From Laguncularia racemosa (taxonomy: Eukaryota > Streptophyta > Magnoliopsida > Myrtales > Combretaceae), in contig JBBMOL010000441.1 in the NCBI GenBank assembly GCA_037954665.1, forward strand, positions 186,001 to 250,000: 64,000 nt of DNA, written 5' to 3'. Made by a program: the position numbers and the translations under genes. Positions within the stretch are counted from its first letter, which is position 1, and the number at the start of each line of letters is the position of its first letter. The notes beneath the pieces are model-generated. The model saw only the letters and a program-made list of their open reading frames with translations. It had not been told where the DNA came from and made no database searches. This document shows positions 44,335 to 54,950 of the stretch, piece by piece.

Positions 44335-46225
44335 TCTCCTCGGGCTTTTGAAAGATTTGCCCTCAAATCTAGAGGATTAGTTTTGGAACTGAACCCTAAT
44401 GTCTCTATTGTCCTGCTCTTCCGGCTATCAAATGTAGTAGATGTAGTTCTGATTTGTTCCTGAAATCGATGTACCTCAGATGGAGTTATTGGCAATAGAA
44501 CTATGCGAGACTCGCCCATACTAAACATGTAGGTGTTTTTAAACCCATCATGTAACACCGCCTATCAAACAACCAAGGTCGACCCAACAGCAAATGGAAT
44601 GCATGCATAGGGATTACATCACACAGGATCTCATCATGATATTTCTGCCCAACACTCACAAGAACCTTTGCCTTAAGTGTAACATACATACTACCTCAAT
44701 TATCCAGCCAATGCAAGTTATAAAGGCTAGGATGTGGAATAGTAGACAGATGTATTTTGTCTACCAGTGCAGCAGATATAACATTCGTGCAACTACCACT
44801 AACGATGATGAGTACACAAAGGTTACCTCTGATTTTGCAAGAGGTGTGAAATATGTTCTCTCTCTGAATGTCTCTAGTATCAAGAGATATAGTTAGAGCC
44901 CTGCGTAACACATTAATGGGTAGATATTGTTCACCTATACGCTCCTCATGTGTCTTTACAGTCTGGTAATCATAATACTCCTACAGTGCCGTTGGTAAAT
45001 CTGTAGGTTCAATCTGTTCATTGTCATCCTCAACATCTTCCCCAGTGCCCTCCATTACAGTCATCACCCTCTTATTTGGACACTGTGTTGCCATATGCCT
45101 AAATCCCATGCATTTAAAGCACTTAATCTGGCGTGCCTCTCCACTAGTAGATTCAGGAGCAGTCTACCTCACATCTAGCATTATTACCTCTTTACCCTTC
45201 CCAGTAGGTAAATTTTCTCTAATAGTATTTAGGGTAGTTTTGTCCACTACTTTCATTGTCTCACCTACCGCTTTTGTTCCCCCTGATCGACCATCAGCTG
45301 CTATGGGTCTAGTAATAGCATTGGGCCTACTGCTCGAAGCCCTAAACAAGTTGGACCTCCTTTGCCTCTCCACTTTCAAGGCCAACTGAATAGCCTCATC
45401 AAGTGTACTATAGCGTTGCAACTCAACAACACACGTTATTTCATATTTCAAGCCTGAGACGAAGCATGCTACGGTTTGTTTTGGAGGTTCAACAGACCCA
45501 CACCTAATCATGAGGGTTTCAAATTCCTACACATAATCATCCACTGTCTTGCCTCCCTGCCTCAAGGTCTATAGTCTCATAAACAGTTCCTATTTGTAGT
45601 ACTCAGGAATGAACCTTTTTCTCAATACCCTTTTCATATCCCTCCATATCTGAATCTCAACCTCTCCATCCCTACACCTGGTGATAATCAAATTCTTCAA
45701 CCATAATGCAGCGTACCCTATAAACTCGACAACAGCCAATCGGACCCTCGTATTATCATCGATCTCATAACATTCAAATAGACCCTTAACCTTGTCCTCC
45801 CAATCTAAATAATCATCAGCTGATCCCTTGCCATCATAAGAAGGCATTTGCAGTTTCACATACTCTAAGCCCCGAGGCGGCCTGAAATCCCTATTTTGAT
45901 ATGGATTAGCCCCAAAATTGTCATCCCTTTCTTCCATGTATGGAAGATGTTCCTCACCTATCCTTCTATTCAAATTTCCATCTCCCACTACTCTGTCTCT
46001 CTGAGGATTCAGTGGAGCTACCAGAAGTGGTGCCTGATGGTTTACCACTGGTGGTTGTGGTAATGTCATTCCGTCAATCCTAGTTGCCAGAGTAGCAACT
46101 ATGGTAGTAAGATCCTGGAGCTATTCTTCCAAAGTCCTCCTACCTGCAACGTTATGACCCTGACCTCCACCAACATGACTATTGGCTTCATCGTTAATTC
46201 CTCCATTCACGCCATCATTCGACAT
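44335..46225 (-). pseudogene. gag: Element E gag-protease
   Basis: The start is ATG 46225 (MSNDGVNGGINDEANSHVGGG). The gag core is FRPPRGLEYVKLQMPSYDGKG, DDYLDWEDKVKGLFECYEID and MKRVLRKRFIPEYYK (45880-45595), then a VELQRYSTLDEAIQLALKVE block (about 45430-45375). The zinc knuckle CFKCMGFRHMATQC, with CX2CX4HX4C spacing, is near 45125-45085. The protease start reads LIIVSGSCTNV at about 44825-44793, with Val where CRM-2 has Asp (IIDGGSCTNV), so the enzyme would be inactive. LLLGRPWLFD follows near 44595, then a frameshift and a tail PLDLRANLSKARGDDEK that meets the purine tract. RT, RNase H and the integrase core are absent. Confidence 0.85.
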
Positions 46226-47582
46226 AGTTGTAGACTCGATATATTGAACCTCAAAGACAATTTGAAGTAAAGGAGCACACCTTACAACCACACTGCCTTT
46301 AATGCCACACAATAGCCACTACAAAAGGAAAACAAAAAACTCCACTTAACCTCACTCAAAGCACATGTATGCTATTACAATCCACGTGTAGCACTCTTCT
46401 CCACAACAAAGTAATATATCACGATGCAACACTTCTATAATCCACCACCACATGCACCACTTGCAATCCCCTTTTCAATCAACACACACAAAACACCAAA
46501 CACATACCCTTTACTTAACACATAAATGCAATGCCACACACACACACCTTTTTATACACGGTGCACTCTCCACTTCTAACACAATTTTCCCAAACCACAA
46601 CTTACACACATGCAACACGGCAATAATTCAAATACCACTCCTTAATGCAACTTTCCATAAATGGTAATAATCAAATTGCAAATTCAAATGGAACACAATC
46701 AATACCACTCAATAACTTCCTCAACTTTATGGATGTGTTTGAATTCAAATAAATTCCCTATTATCATACACAATGCAAATCTGAAAATTGTACACTTCCA
46801 CTTCCAAATTGCACAAGAAATTACACAATACACTCCACAAGCTTCTATAAACAACAATAACACACTCACGGTATAGTGCTCCACTTCTATGACAACAATA
46901 ACAAAAAAAATACTCCACTTCCACGGCAACAACAACAAAATGGAACCAAATAAGGATACTTCTCCAAATGGCAAGTAATTGATTCCAACTAGTTAATGTG
47001 CATTTAAAGTAATTAACATACAATAACTCTTATAACTAATGTTTGTTTTGAATTCAAAAATAGTTTCCAAATTCTCTACGCCACTTGAAGAAATCTGCCA
47101 AAGAAATGACTCTTCCAATTCCAAAATGTCAAGTAATCAACATACACTCATTAACAAGCTTCAACTATTTGAATCCCTAAATGATGGAATTCAATTCAAG
47201 AGCCTCCTCTTCTTCCTCAAGCAAATAACTCACAGCAAGGATGAAGATAACAACTTAATTTTCTGAAATTCAATTCAAATCAAGAGTTTCAACTATCTTC
47301 TTCAACAATTCAATCATGGTAAGGATGAAGTAATTTTCAAATTCGAAAATTTGAATCAATAATACACTTCTACTCCTCTTCCCTTTCATGAGAATGATCA
47401 ACCACAAGAAGCTACAACAAGCCTTTCAATTCAACTTCAACAAGCAGCAAATTCACTTCTCAATCAAGACAATTACGCAACCTCAATTCACAACACACAA
47501 TTTCGGATCACAATATGAAGAACCCTAATTGAACATGAAGAATAAGAAATCAACCAATACTAAATCCCTTCTCTTAACTTGT
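46226..47582 (-). other. Element E leader, non-coding
   Basis: About 1.35 kb, G/T-rich on the sense strand. It includes ACACTCACGGTAT near 46861-46874 and CACGGTGCACTC near 46557, like the leaders of A and J. No credible gene is seen. Confidence 0.6.
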
Positions 47583-47594
47583 GCTCTGATACCA
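47583..47594 (-). other. Element E primer-binding site
   Basis: GCTCTGATACCA on the plus strand, 5 bases from the LTR start at 47600. Confidence 0.92.
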
Positions 47595-47599
47595 AAAGA

Positions 47600-48603
47600 T
47601 GATGTGCTCAAAACCAAGCCTAAGCACATGCAATTGAATCAAAGAAACAAACCCCAACTTACAATTAAAACCAGTCCAATGGAATCAAGAAATTACGTAA
47701 ACCCTAATGGAATTTTGATGATATCCAAAGGTCAAAAATGCAATTAACAATCCATCTATGTAATCTTCACCAAATAACAACCATTACAAGTGAAATCCAC
47801 GTGAATTATATCAAGAAGAATAGATCAAAAACCGTGATTTCAACTTCTTCCTGTAATTCCCATTCACGTCACAAATGAAGATGATGATAACAAATACTAA
47901 AACAATCAATCTTATAACAAGATAATTGATCACAAATGCAATAAAAATCTAACCAAGAACTTCCAAAACAACCCTAGATATGACTCACTAGTGATGAAAT
48001 GGAAACACAACAAAGAAGGAATTGATACTACTCACAATTGTCCTTTGTTGCACTCGCCACAATTTTAACTCTTGGAAATTGAAATTGATAAGAGAAATTG
48101 GATTTAGGAAACCCTAAGCCCTCTCACGAAAATGTGATGTTCAAATTTGAAAAATTTGGCCCCCTCAAACCCTATTATAAGTATTTATACTTGCTACTCC
48201 TAGGGTTAGAAAATGGACAAAAATTACAAGTTTGCCACTTTTAAGGTAGCCGGTCCTAAATAGAAATTACAATAAAATGAAATTGTCCCAAAAGAAAAAA
48301 ATACAACATAAAATAGTCCATAGAACAATTACAAAGTATAAAAATATCATAAGTCTTCATGAGCCAATGCTTTGGAATGGAAACAATCGCAGCGGGTCTT
48401 TAATTGTAAATCTGAAAATGTCCCCATGTCCATCAACTAGTATAGGACATATTGGCATCCCATAGAGAATTATTATTGTACCTATAAGATTATTTCTCAA
48501 ATAGTTATTAGAATATGAGACATAAAGTAAAAATATAAGCGATTTGGACCATCAGCCAAATCTAGTTCTAAAGGTATAGGTGGTGCCGGAAAATTTCTCA
48601 TCA
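47600..48603 (-). repeat. Element E 5' LTR (right copy)
   Basis: 1004 bp. The TATA region near 48178-48193 (TATAAGTATTTATACTTGC) has lost part of the left arm. A GACTCACTAGT motif lies at 47984-47994. Confidence 0.9.
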
Positions 48604-49942
48604 CTTGGTCACCTTAACCTTCCCACATTCATTCAGCCACTGTAATCGATATGGTCTCAGATGTTTCATAGCTTTCAACTACATCTTTTCTAATAGTAAG
48701 GTGCTATCAACATTAGTGCAGCTGCCACTATCGATTATCAAGCTACAAACTTTACTCTGCAATGACACTGTGTATGAAAAATATGTTTACGTTGGATCTC
48801 CTCACTATCCTCCTAGGGTTATATATTAAGTACTCTCTTCATGACATACAACTCGCTACTCACAGGTCCCTCTAAGTCAACATCTTCATACTCTTGTGAT
48901 GGTGACTCTCCTTTTCCTCAGAGCTCACACTTTCTATATCCCCATTATCACAGATAATCATAGCTCTCTGATTTGGACATTAGGATGTAATGTGTCCAAA
49001 CCCTTGACACCTAAAACACTTCATATCTCTAGTCTTAGAAAGGGGTTTAGTGTCGGTTTTTCCCTTAGGTGCAGCAATTGGATTCTTAGCCTTCACGTCC
49101 TCCTTAGGCTTTGAATCGGTGGAGTTCCTCTTCTAAGTAGATTTCCATGGAGATTTGGAAGTCAAACCAGTCCTCTACTCACTCCTATATTTTAATTGCC
49201 ACTCTACTTTAATAGCTTTGTACAATAATTCTTCCATATCTAAATAATGGTGTAGATCTACTACATTAGCTATTTCCCTATTCAACCCATTGATGAATCT
49301 AGCCATAGTGGCCTCATTATCATCCTTAACTCTAGCCCTAATCAAGGCTATCTCCAACTCTTTGTAATAATCCTCTACACTTTTGGTTCCTTGTGTCAAG
49401 CTCTAAACTTTCCTAAGGAAGTCCCTATGGTAGTGACTATGAATAAACTGTTTCTACATTATGGTTTTCATCTCATCCCAAGTGCTAACATGTCTTTCTC
49501 CATACTTACGCCTATTATGCACTAACTGATCCCACCATACACTAGCGTAATTTGAAAACTCTACTATAGCCAATTTTATCATTTTCTCCTCAGTGTAGTT
49601 ATGGCATTCAAACACATGATCCATTTTCCTCTCCCACTCTAAATACAACTTTAAATCATTCTTTCCCTAAAATGTTGGGATTTTCAATTTAATACTACCT
49701 AGATTACTATCACGCCTTTGGGTACTCCCTCTATCCTTAACGTGTTGATAATCTCCAAAATCAAACTCCCTACCTTCTTCTATCCTAACTCCTTCCCTAT
49801 TCGGTCTACCTACTCCTCGCCTGATAGTGGTACTGCTAGACAGTTCCCTACTCCTCTCCATCCTATCTATTCTTTCATGGATCGGTTCTAGTTCGCCCAT
49901 TAAGATTCTCTTCATCTCCCTCATCAAATCCTCAAACATCAC
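48604..49942 (-). pseudogene. gag: Element F gag with zinc knuckle and protease start
   Basis: Minus-strand reading from ATG 49942 (MMFEDLMREMKRILMGELEP; an ATG one codon in is equally possible). An RG/charged linker leads to SIKLKIPTF, LYLEWERKMDHVFECHNY, AIVEFSNYASVWWDQL and a SVEDYYKELEIALIRA block (49670-49340). The zinc knuckle CFRCQGFGHITS*C is near 49018-48980, with a stop before the last cysteine. The beginning of protease is visible near 48750-48690 (SLIIDSGSCTNV-like in a broken frame). Stops at 49673, 49451 and 49404 break the frame. Confidence 0.75.
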
Positions 49943-50747
49943 TCTACTATCTCCTCCATTAGTGTTTGTCCCAACATAATTCTAAAGTTTTCAACAAAGT
50001 AAGATCACAGGTAAAACAAAATAATTATGTATGTTCCTTACACCCACTTATGTTTTGCTCACAAATAATATGCTCACAATTCCACTCGTGTATATCTCTC
50101 ACAAAATATGATCTCACAACCCACTTTTTATAATTCTTTTGCTAAGAACTCAAATTAGAACTCCTAACACAAATCACTAAGTCAACACCTAATGATCACT
50201 AATTAGTTCTAAGTCACAGTGTAAGAAAGATCCAGAATGAATTTCTAAGAGATATGATCAAGTTATTTACTACTAATTTCGGAACAAATCAAAACAATTC
50301 CTTAACAAGCAATAATAAGCAATTCAATGGATAAAAAAATTTGCACCTAATCTACAAGAATTATGGAATGTAATTTCAGATACAAGATTTAAAAAGACAA
50401 GATACAAGTTGCAATTGGAATTGGAAAGTGAATTTGGCAATTGAATTGAACTTGCCAAAACTAGAATTCTTTCTTTTAGGAGATTTCTGTTCTTGATTTT
50501 TCTTTTGCAACTGAATTGATTTTTTTTTTTGTACGTATACTTTTTTTTTTTCAAGATGAACTATGAATTGAACAACAGTTGAATGTTCAAAGACTAGCTA
50601 AACTTAGATATCGTCGGTCTTTATGGGATTTTTATAACCGAACAAGATTGTTTTTTTTTTTATACGAATTTTTCAGATATGAATATGGAAAAGAACAATA
50701 GACGAATAAAGAACAATGATAGAAATTACTTGATTCAAGAAGCCGAA
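49943..50747 (-). other. Element F leader, non-coding
   Basis: About 800 bp between PBS and gag, with poly-T runs on the plus strand at 50520-50555 and 50650-50660. Nothing gene-like is seen. Confidence 0.55.
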
Positions 50748-50759
50748 GCTCTGATACCA
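50748..50759 (-). other. Element F primer-binding site
   Basis: GCTCTGATACCA on the plus strand, 2 bases before the LTR start TGATGCGTGAAACC at 50762. Confidence 0.88.
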
Positions 50760-50761
50760 AA

Positions 50762-51262
50762 TGATGCGTGAAACCCTAGGTATGTTAAACTTAGAACCCC
50801 GACGACACTATTAGATTCAATTACCTCAAGGATCATCTTGAATAAGTGTTGCGTAACTAGACCCCAATCACACTTATTGACTGAAACCTAAGTTATCAAA
50901 GGGTTTTCCAAGAAATTCAATTAAGAATTCCAATTGAAGAGTTCTTTTGCAAAAGAACCAAAAAAGGGGATTTCGTAATTCACAAAAATTTGTATATTCA
51001 CTCAATGATTCATGGCCAGCCCTTGCATGACTTATATAGTGTCATATAATAATATGGAAAACCTAAGTTGCCTAATCTATTTGTTTCCTTATCCTCATGT
51101 AACCAAGTAAGCAACTAAATAATATAAATTACAAACCAAAACAAATACTAAAAAATATAACAACATACCTGCAAATTCCCTTTCCTATTTCGATTTAATA
51201 TATAATATTTCTTATTATAGAACTTCAAATCCTTGCTTTTCTTCCATGGAAACATGAATTAC
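50762..51262 (-). repeat. Element F 5' LTR, truncated by CRM-2
   Basis: Starts TGATGCGTGAAACCC next to the PBS and runs to the CRM-2 LTR at 51263. A possible TATA (GACTTATATAGTGTC) is near 51030. No second copy lies in the window. Confidence 0.6.
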
Positions 51263-52032
51263 CGATACGAACCATGCCCACGTGTGACGAAACCCAATAC
51301 CAATATGTTCGGAATTGTAACCCAAGATACTAAACAATCAAAGTGGAACCGCGACCCGTTGCCTATAGATGAGGCAAGAACCTTGGTATGTTCTGTTGAC
51401 GCCACAATCGGGATGAAAGACCGATTGATAAGTCTGGTTGAACACTACGAAAGAAATCCGATAAGTTCAAGAGAAGTTCTTTAGAAAACCAAGAGAGGAA
51501 TTCTCTCAAAATGTGTTATTCAATGTTGTATGAATGTTCTATCTTCTGTTTTCCAATCTTAGCAGCTTATATTAGAGTTGACAACTCGTAATAACAAAAG
51601 CCTAAAATGACATAGCATAACAAAGTCGCGGAAAAATAACAAACAGGCAGTGAAAGCCGGCAGCGTAGGAGTTGGCGTAGTAGCTGACGTAGGATGTACG
51701 CCGGGTATAAAGGCCGGCGGCGTAGTATGTCGGTGTAGTCCCTCTATCGTGCGCGAATTGCAACGCCGATTCAAGGCCAGCAACGTTTAAGCCAGCGTTG
51801 TCAAGGCTGGCAGCTTTGATCTCCTATGCTTTGCTCTCCTTGAATGATTTGAACAAATGTAAGGTCATTCTCATGGTTGCTTCACTCTTTTCCGACTTCT
51901 TGGATATCCTTTATCAACTCGTTCAGTGCTTCCTTAAATCGTTTCGCTCAAGTTCTTGTGATCGGTCCAGGTGGCACTTCAAGAGGATCTACATTCCACC
52001 TTCTAGCTTGGCTCCCATCATGGCTCTCATCA
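51263..52032 (-). repeat. CRM-2 3' LTR
   Basis: 770 bp, matching the solo LTR 26815-27587. A GCCGGCG/GGCGTAG inverted-repeat array lies at about 51650-51810. The minus-strand TATA (CTAATATAAGC on sense) is at about 51560-51573. The integrase reading frame enters it and stops at 51948 (TGA where the solo LTR has CGA). Confidence 0.9.
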
Positions 52033-53102
52033 TTCCCCTCCTCTTGAAAAGAATTTGTCCCCAAATCGTCATCTACATCAAAAGGACTCAGATTAATAAC
52101 ATTAAAAGTAGCACTTACTTGATACTCACTTGGCAAATCTATCTTGTAGGCATTATCATTGATGCGCTCAAGAATTTGAAATGGTCCATCGCCTCTAGGA
52201 AGTAATTTAGATCGACACTGCACAGGGAACTGCTCTTTGCGCATGTGAACCCAAACCCAGTCTCTAGGTTCAAAGACAGCTTGTTGACGACCCTTGTTGG
52301 CTTGTTTCACATACTGCTCTGTTCTTCGCTCAATGTTTAGCCTTGCCTTCTCATGGATCTATTTAACAAATTCTGCTTTCTTCTTACCATCTAGATTAAC
52401 ATACTCAGAAATAGGCAAAGGTGATAAATCCAAAGGAGTTAGTGGATTAAAACCATACACAATTTCAAAAGGAGTAAACTTAGTAGCAGAATGCATTGTG
52501 CGATTATAGGCAAATTCAACATGCGGCAAACAATCCTCCCAACTTTTAACGTTCTTTTTAATGACTGCCCTTAACAAAGTAGATAAAGTTCGATTTACTA
52601 CCTCAGTTTGACCATCAGTCTATGGATGACAAGTAGTAGAAAATAATAGCTTAGTTCCTAACTTAGCCATTAGGTCTTCCAGAAGTAGCTCAAGAACTTA
52701 GCATCTCGATCTGATACGATTGTTCTAGGCATACCATGCAATCTCACAACTTCCCTAAAGAACAAATTAGCAATATTGCAAGCATCATTTATTTTGTGGC
52801 AAAGAATAAAATGTGCCATTTTAGAAAACCTATCCATGACTACAAAAATAGAGTCTCCACAGAATAAAATGTGCCATTTTAGAAAACCTATCCACGACTA
52901 CAAAAATAGAGTCTCCACCATACCTAGACCTGGGTAATCCTAACACAAAATCCATGGAAATATCTACCCAAGGCTCATGAGGAATGGGAAGTGGGGTATA
53001 AAGTCCATGATGTTGGACTCTAGATTTTGCTTGCTTACAAGTGACACATCGCTCACAAATCCTCTCAACATCTCGTTTCATGTGAGGCCAATATAAGTGT
53101 TC
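51948..53102 (-). pseudogene. pol: CRM-2 integrase
   Basis: The zinc-finger cysteines are CERCVTCKQAK (about 53050). The core first Asp is in DFVLGLPRSRYGG (about 52950). A 58-bp tandem duplication (52803-52860 and 52861-52918) then shifts the frame. SDRDAKFLSYFW (about 52715-52680) carries the second Asp, and a 1-bp loss with a stop lies near 52670. QTEVVNRTLS (about 52610) carries the Glu. The rest runs through GDWVWVHMRKEQFP-like sequence (RDWVWVH) to NVINLSPFDVDDDLG and into the LTR. Frame breaks make it inactive. Confidence 0.88.
52803..52918. repeat. 58-bp tandem duplication in CRM-2 integrase
   Basis: Two copies of AGAATAAAATGTGCC...GAGTCTCCAC at 52803-52860 and 52861-52918, differing at one base (TCCATGAC versus TCCACGAC). 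It is absent from CRM-1, and 58 is not a multiple of three. Confidence 0.93.
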
Positions 53103-53920
53103 CTACAAAACCCCTAAGGTTTCAGCTACTCCAAAATGCCCCATTAAACCTCCTCCATGAGACTCCCTCACTAATAATTCTCTTAAAGAACAATTTGGAA
53201 TGCAAAGTTTATTCTCCCTAAACAAGAATCCTTCATGCTTATAAAATTTACCATGACCACTCTTCTCACAACGCACATACTCTTCACAAAAATCTCGATC
53301 AGCAGCATACAATTCTTTAATATGCTCAAAACCAAGCAATCTAGAACTAAGAGTAGAGATAAGAGCATACCTTCTTGAAAGTGTATCAGCAACAACATTT
53401 TCTTTACCTTGCTTGTAGTGGATGACATAGGGAAATGTTTCGATAAACTCCACCCAACAAGCATGTCTTTTGTTTAGCTTATGTTATCCCTTCAAGTACT
53501 TCAAGGATTCATGATTAGTGTGGATCACGAACTCTTTTGGCCAAAGATAGTGTTGCCAAGTCTCCAGCACTCGAACCAATGCATATAGCTCCTCGTTATA
53601 AGTAGGGTAGTTCAAGGTTGCCCCACTTAGCTTCTCACTAAAGAATGCAATCGGTCTCCTCTCCTGCATGAGAACTGCTCCAATACCTATTCCTGAAGCA
53701 TCACACTCAATTTCAAAGGTTTTAAAGAAATCAGGTAAAGCAAGTAATGGCGCATGAGTCAGCTTATTTTTAAGCATCTGAAAGGCCTTCTCTTGTTGCT
53801 CTCCCCATCTGAACCCCACGTTCTTCTTAATTACTTTAGTAAGTGGTGCTGCAATGGTGCTGAAATCCTTCACAAACCTCCTGTAAAAGCTCGCTAGTCT
53901 ATGGAAACTCCGCACATTAC
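53103..53920 (-). pseudogene. pol: CRM-2 RNase H and integrase zinc start
   Basis: SFHRLASFYRRFVKDFSTIAAPL (about 53910), ECDASGIGIGAVL (about 53700), EELYALVRVLETWQHYL (about 53595) and IHTNHESLK (about 53520). The Asp of the last motif is changed to Asn (CRM-1 has TDHES), which should impair RNase H. A stop at 53484 (CAA to TAA) follows KYLKG. VVADTLSRRY and the zinc-domain start SHGGGLMGHFGVAET lie at 53440-53110. Confidence 0.88.
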
Positions 53921-54950
53921 TTACATTAGTTGGACTAGGCCATTCTTGGATCGCACGAATCTTCTCTTCATCAACCTATATTCCCTGTGCACTAACAATA
54001 AAACTAAGAAACACAAGTTTGTTTGTGCAAAAAGTGCACTTTTTGAGGTTAGCATATAATTGCTCCTTTCGAAGCACTTCCAAAACACCCTCAAGTGAGA
54101 TATATGGTCTTCCAAACTCTTGCTATAAATGAGGATATCATTAAAATAGATAACCACAAATTTTCCAATAAAAGTCCTCAAAACATGGTTCATAAGTCTC
54201 ATGAAAGTACTAGGTGCGTTAGTTAAACCGAAAGGCATTACTAACCACTCATATAATCCATATTTTGTCTTAAATGCGGTTTTCCATTAGTCACCTTCTT
54301 TCATTCTAATTTGGTGATATCCGCTTTTCAAATCAATTTTGGAAAAGACACTAGACCCATGTAACTCATCTAACATGTCATCTAAGTGAAGAAGGGGATG
54401 ACGATACTTTACCGTGATGTTGTTGATGGCGTGGCAATCAACACACATTCTCCATGACCCATCCTTCTTAGGCACCAAAATCATAGGCACTGCACATGGA
54501 CTCATGCTTTCTCTCACATACCCCTTCTCCATTAATTCATTGACCTGCCTTTGGAGTTCCTTTGTCTCCTCAAGATTGCTCCTATAAGCTGGTTTGTTTG
54601 GAAGAGATGCTCCGGGTACAAGGTCAATCTGGTGCTCAATACCACGAATAGGTGGTAACCCCTTTGGAATCTCCTCAGGGAAGACATCTTCAAAGTCCTG
54701 CACAATAGACACAACCACACTAGGTAAAGAGTTAAAAATTTCGTTAGTATTCAAACAAGTTTCCTTAAAGACCAGCAACAACATGGGTTGCTTCATCACT
54801 AACGCTCTCCTCACTACACTCGCTCTTGCCACACAACTCTCCTTTTACAAGGCTGCACTCTCCTTTTCACTCACCACCAAAGTTGATCCCCCCTCAACTT
54901 GGCCTCTCACACTCTTTCTAGCCTTCCTCACTTTTTCCTTTCGATATTGA
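53921..54950 (-). pseudogene. pol: CRM-2 reverse transcriptase
   Basis: KKDGSWRMCVDCHAI (about 54470), KIDLKSGYHQI (about 54340) and MPFGLTNAPSTFMR (about 54238). The active-site YFDD of CRM-1 is YFND here (about 54155), a catalytic Asp-to-Asn change. A stop (TAA for GAA) follows MKEGD near 54286, and a 1-bp deletion shifts the frame after ISHLR near 54095. It is inactive. Confidence 0.9.

Larger units (their letters stand above)
43526..48603 (-). mobile_element. Element E: gag-protease LTR element, left LTR truncated
   Basis: The right (5') LTR is 47600-48603 (1004 bp, TGATGTGCTCAAAACC to AATTTCTCATCA). The left (3') LTR is 43526-44334 and lacks the first 208 or so bases of the right copy. 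The PBS is at 47583-47594, and the purine tract is left of the coding part (GCCCGAGGAGATGATGAG on sense). Minus orientation. It interrupts the protease region of element F. Because the left end is missing, the TSD (CTTGG after 48603) cannot be confirmed. Confidence 0.82.
48604..51262 (-). mobile_element. Element F: gag end, leader and 5' LTR piece
   Basis: A minus-strand TGGTATCAGAGC element. Its protease region is broken by element E and its 5' LTR (50762-51262) by CRM-2. The gag resembles that of CRM-1 but is clearly diverged. The leader is about 800 bp. Pol is not seen in this window; it is either lost left of element E or beyond the gap. Confidence 0.72.
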
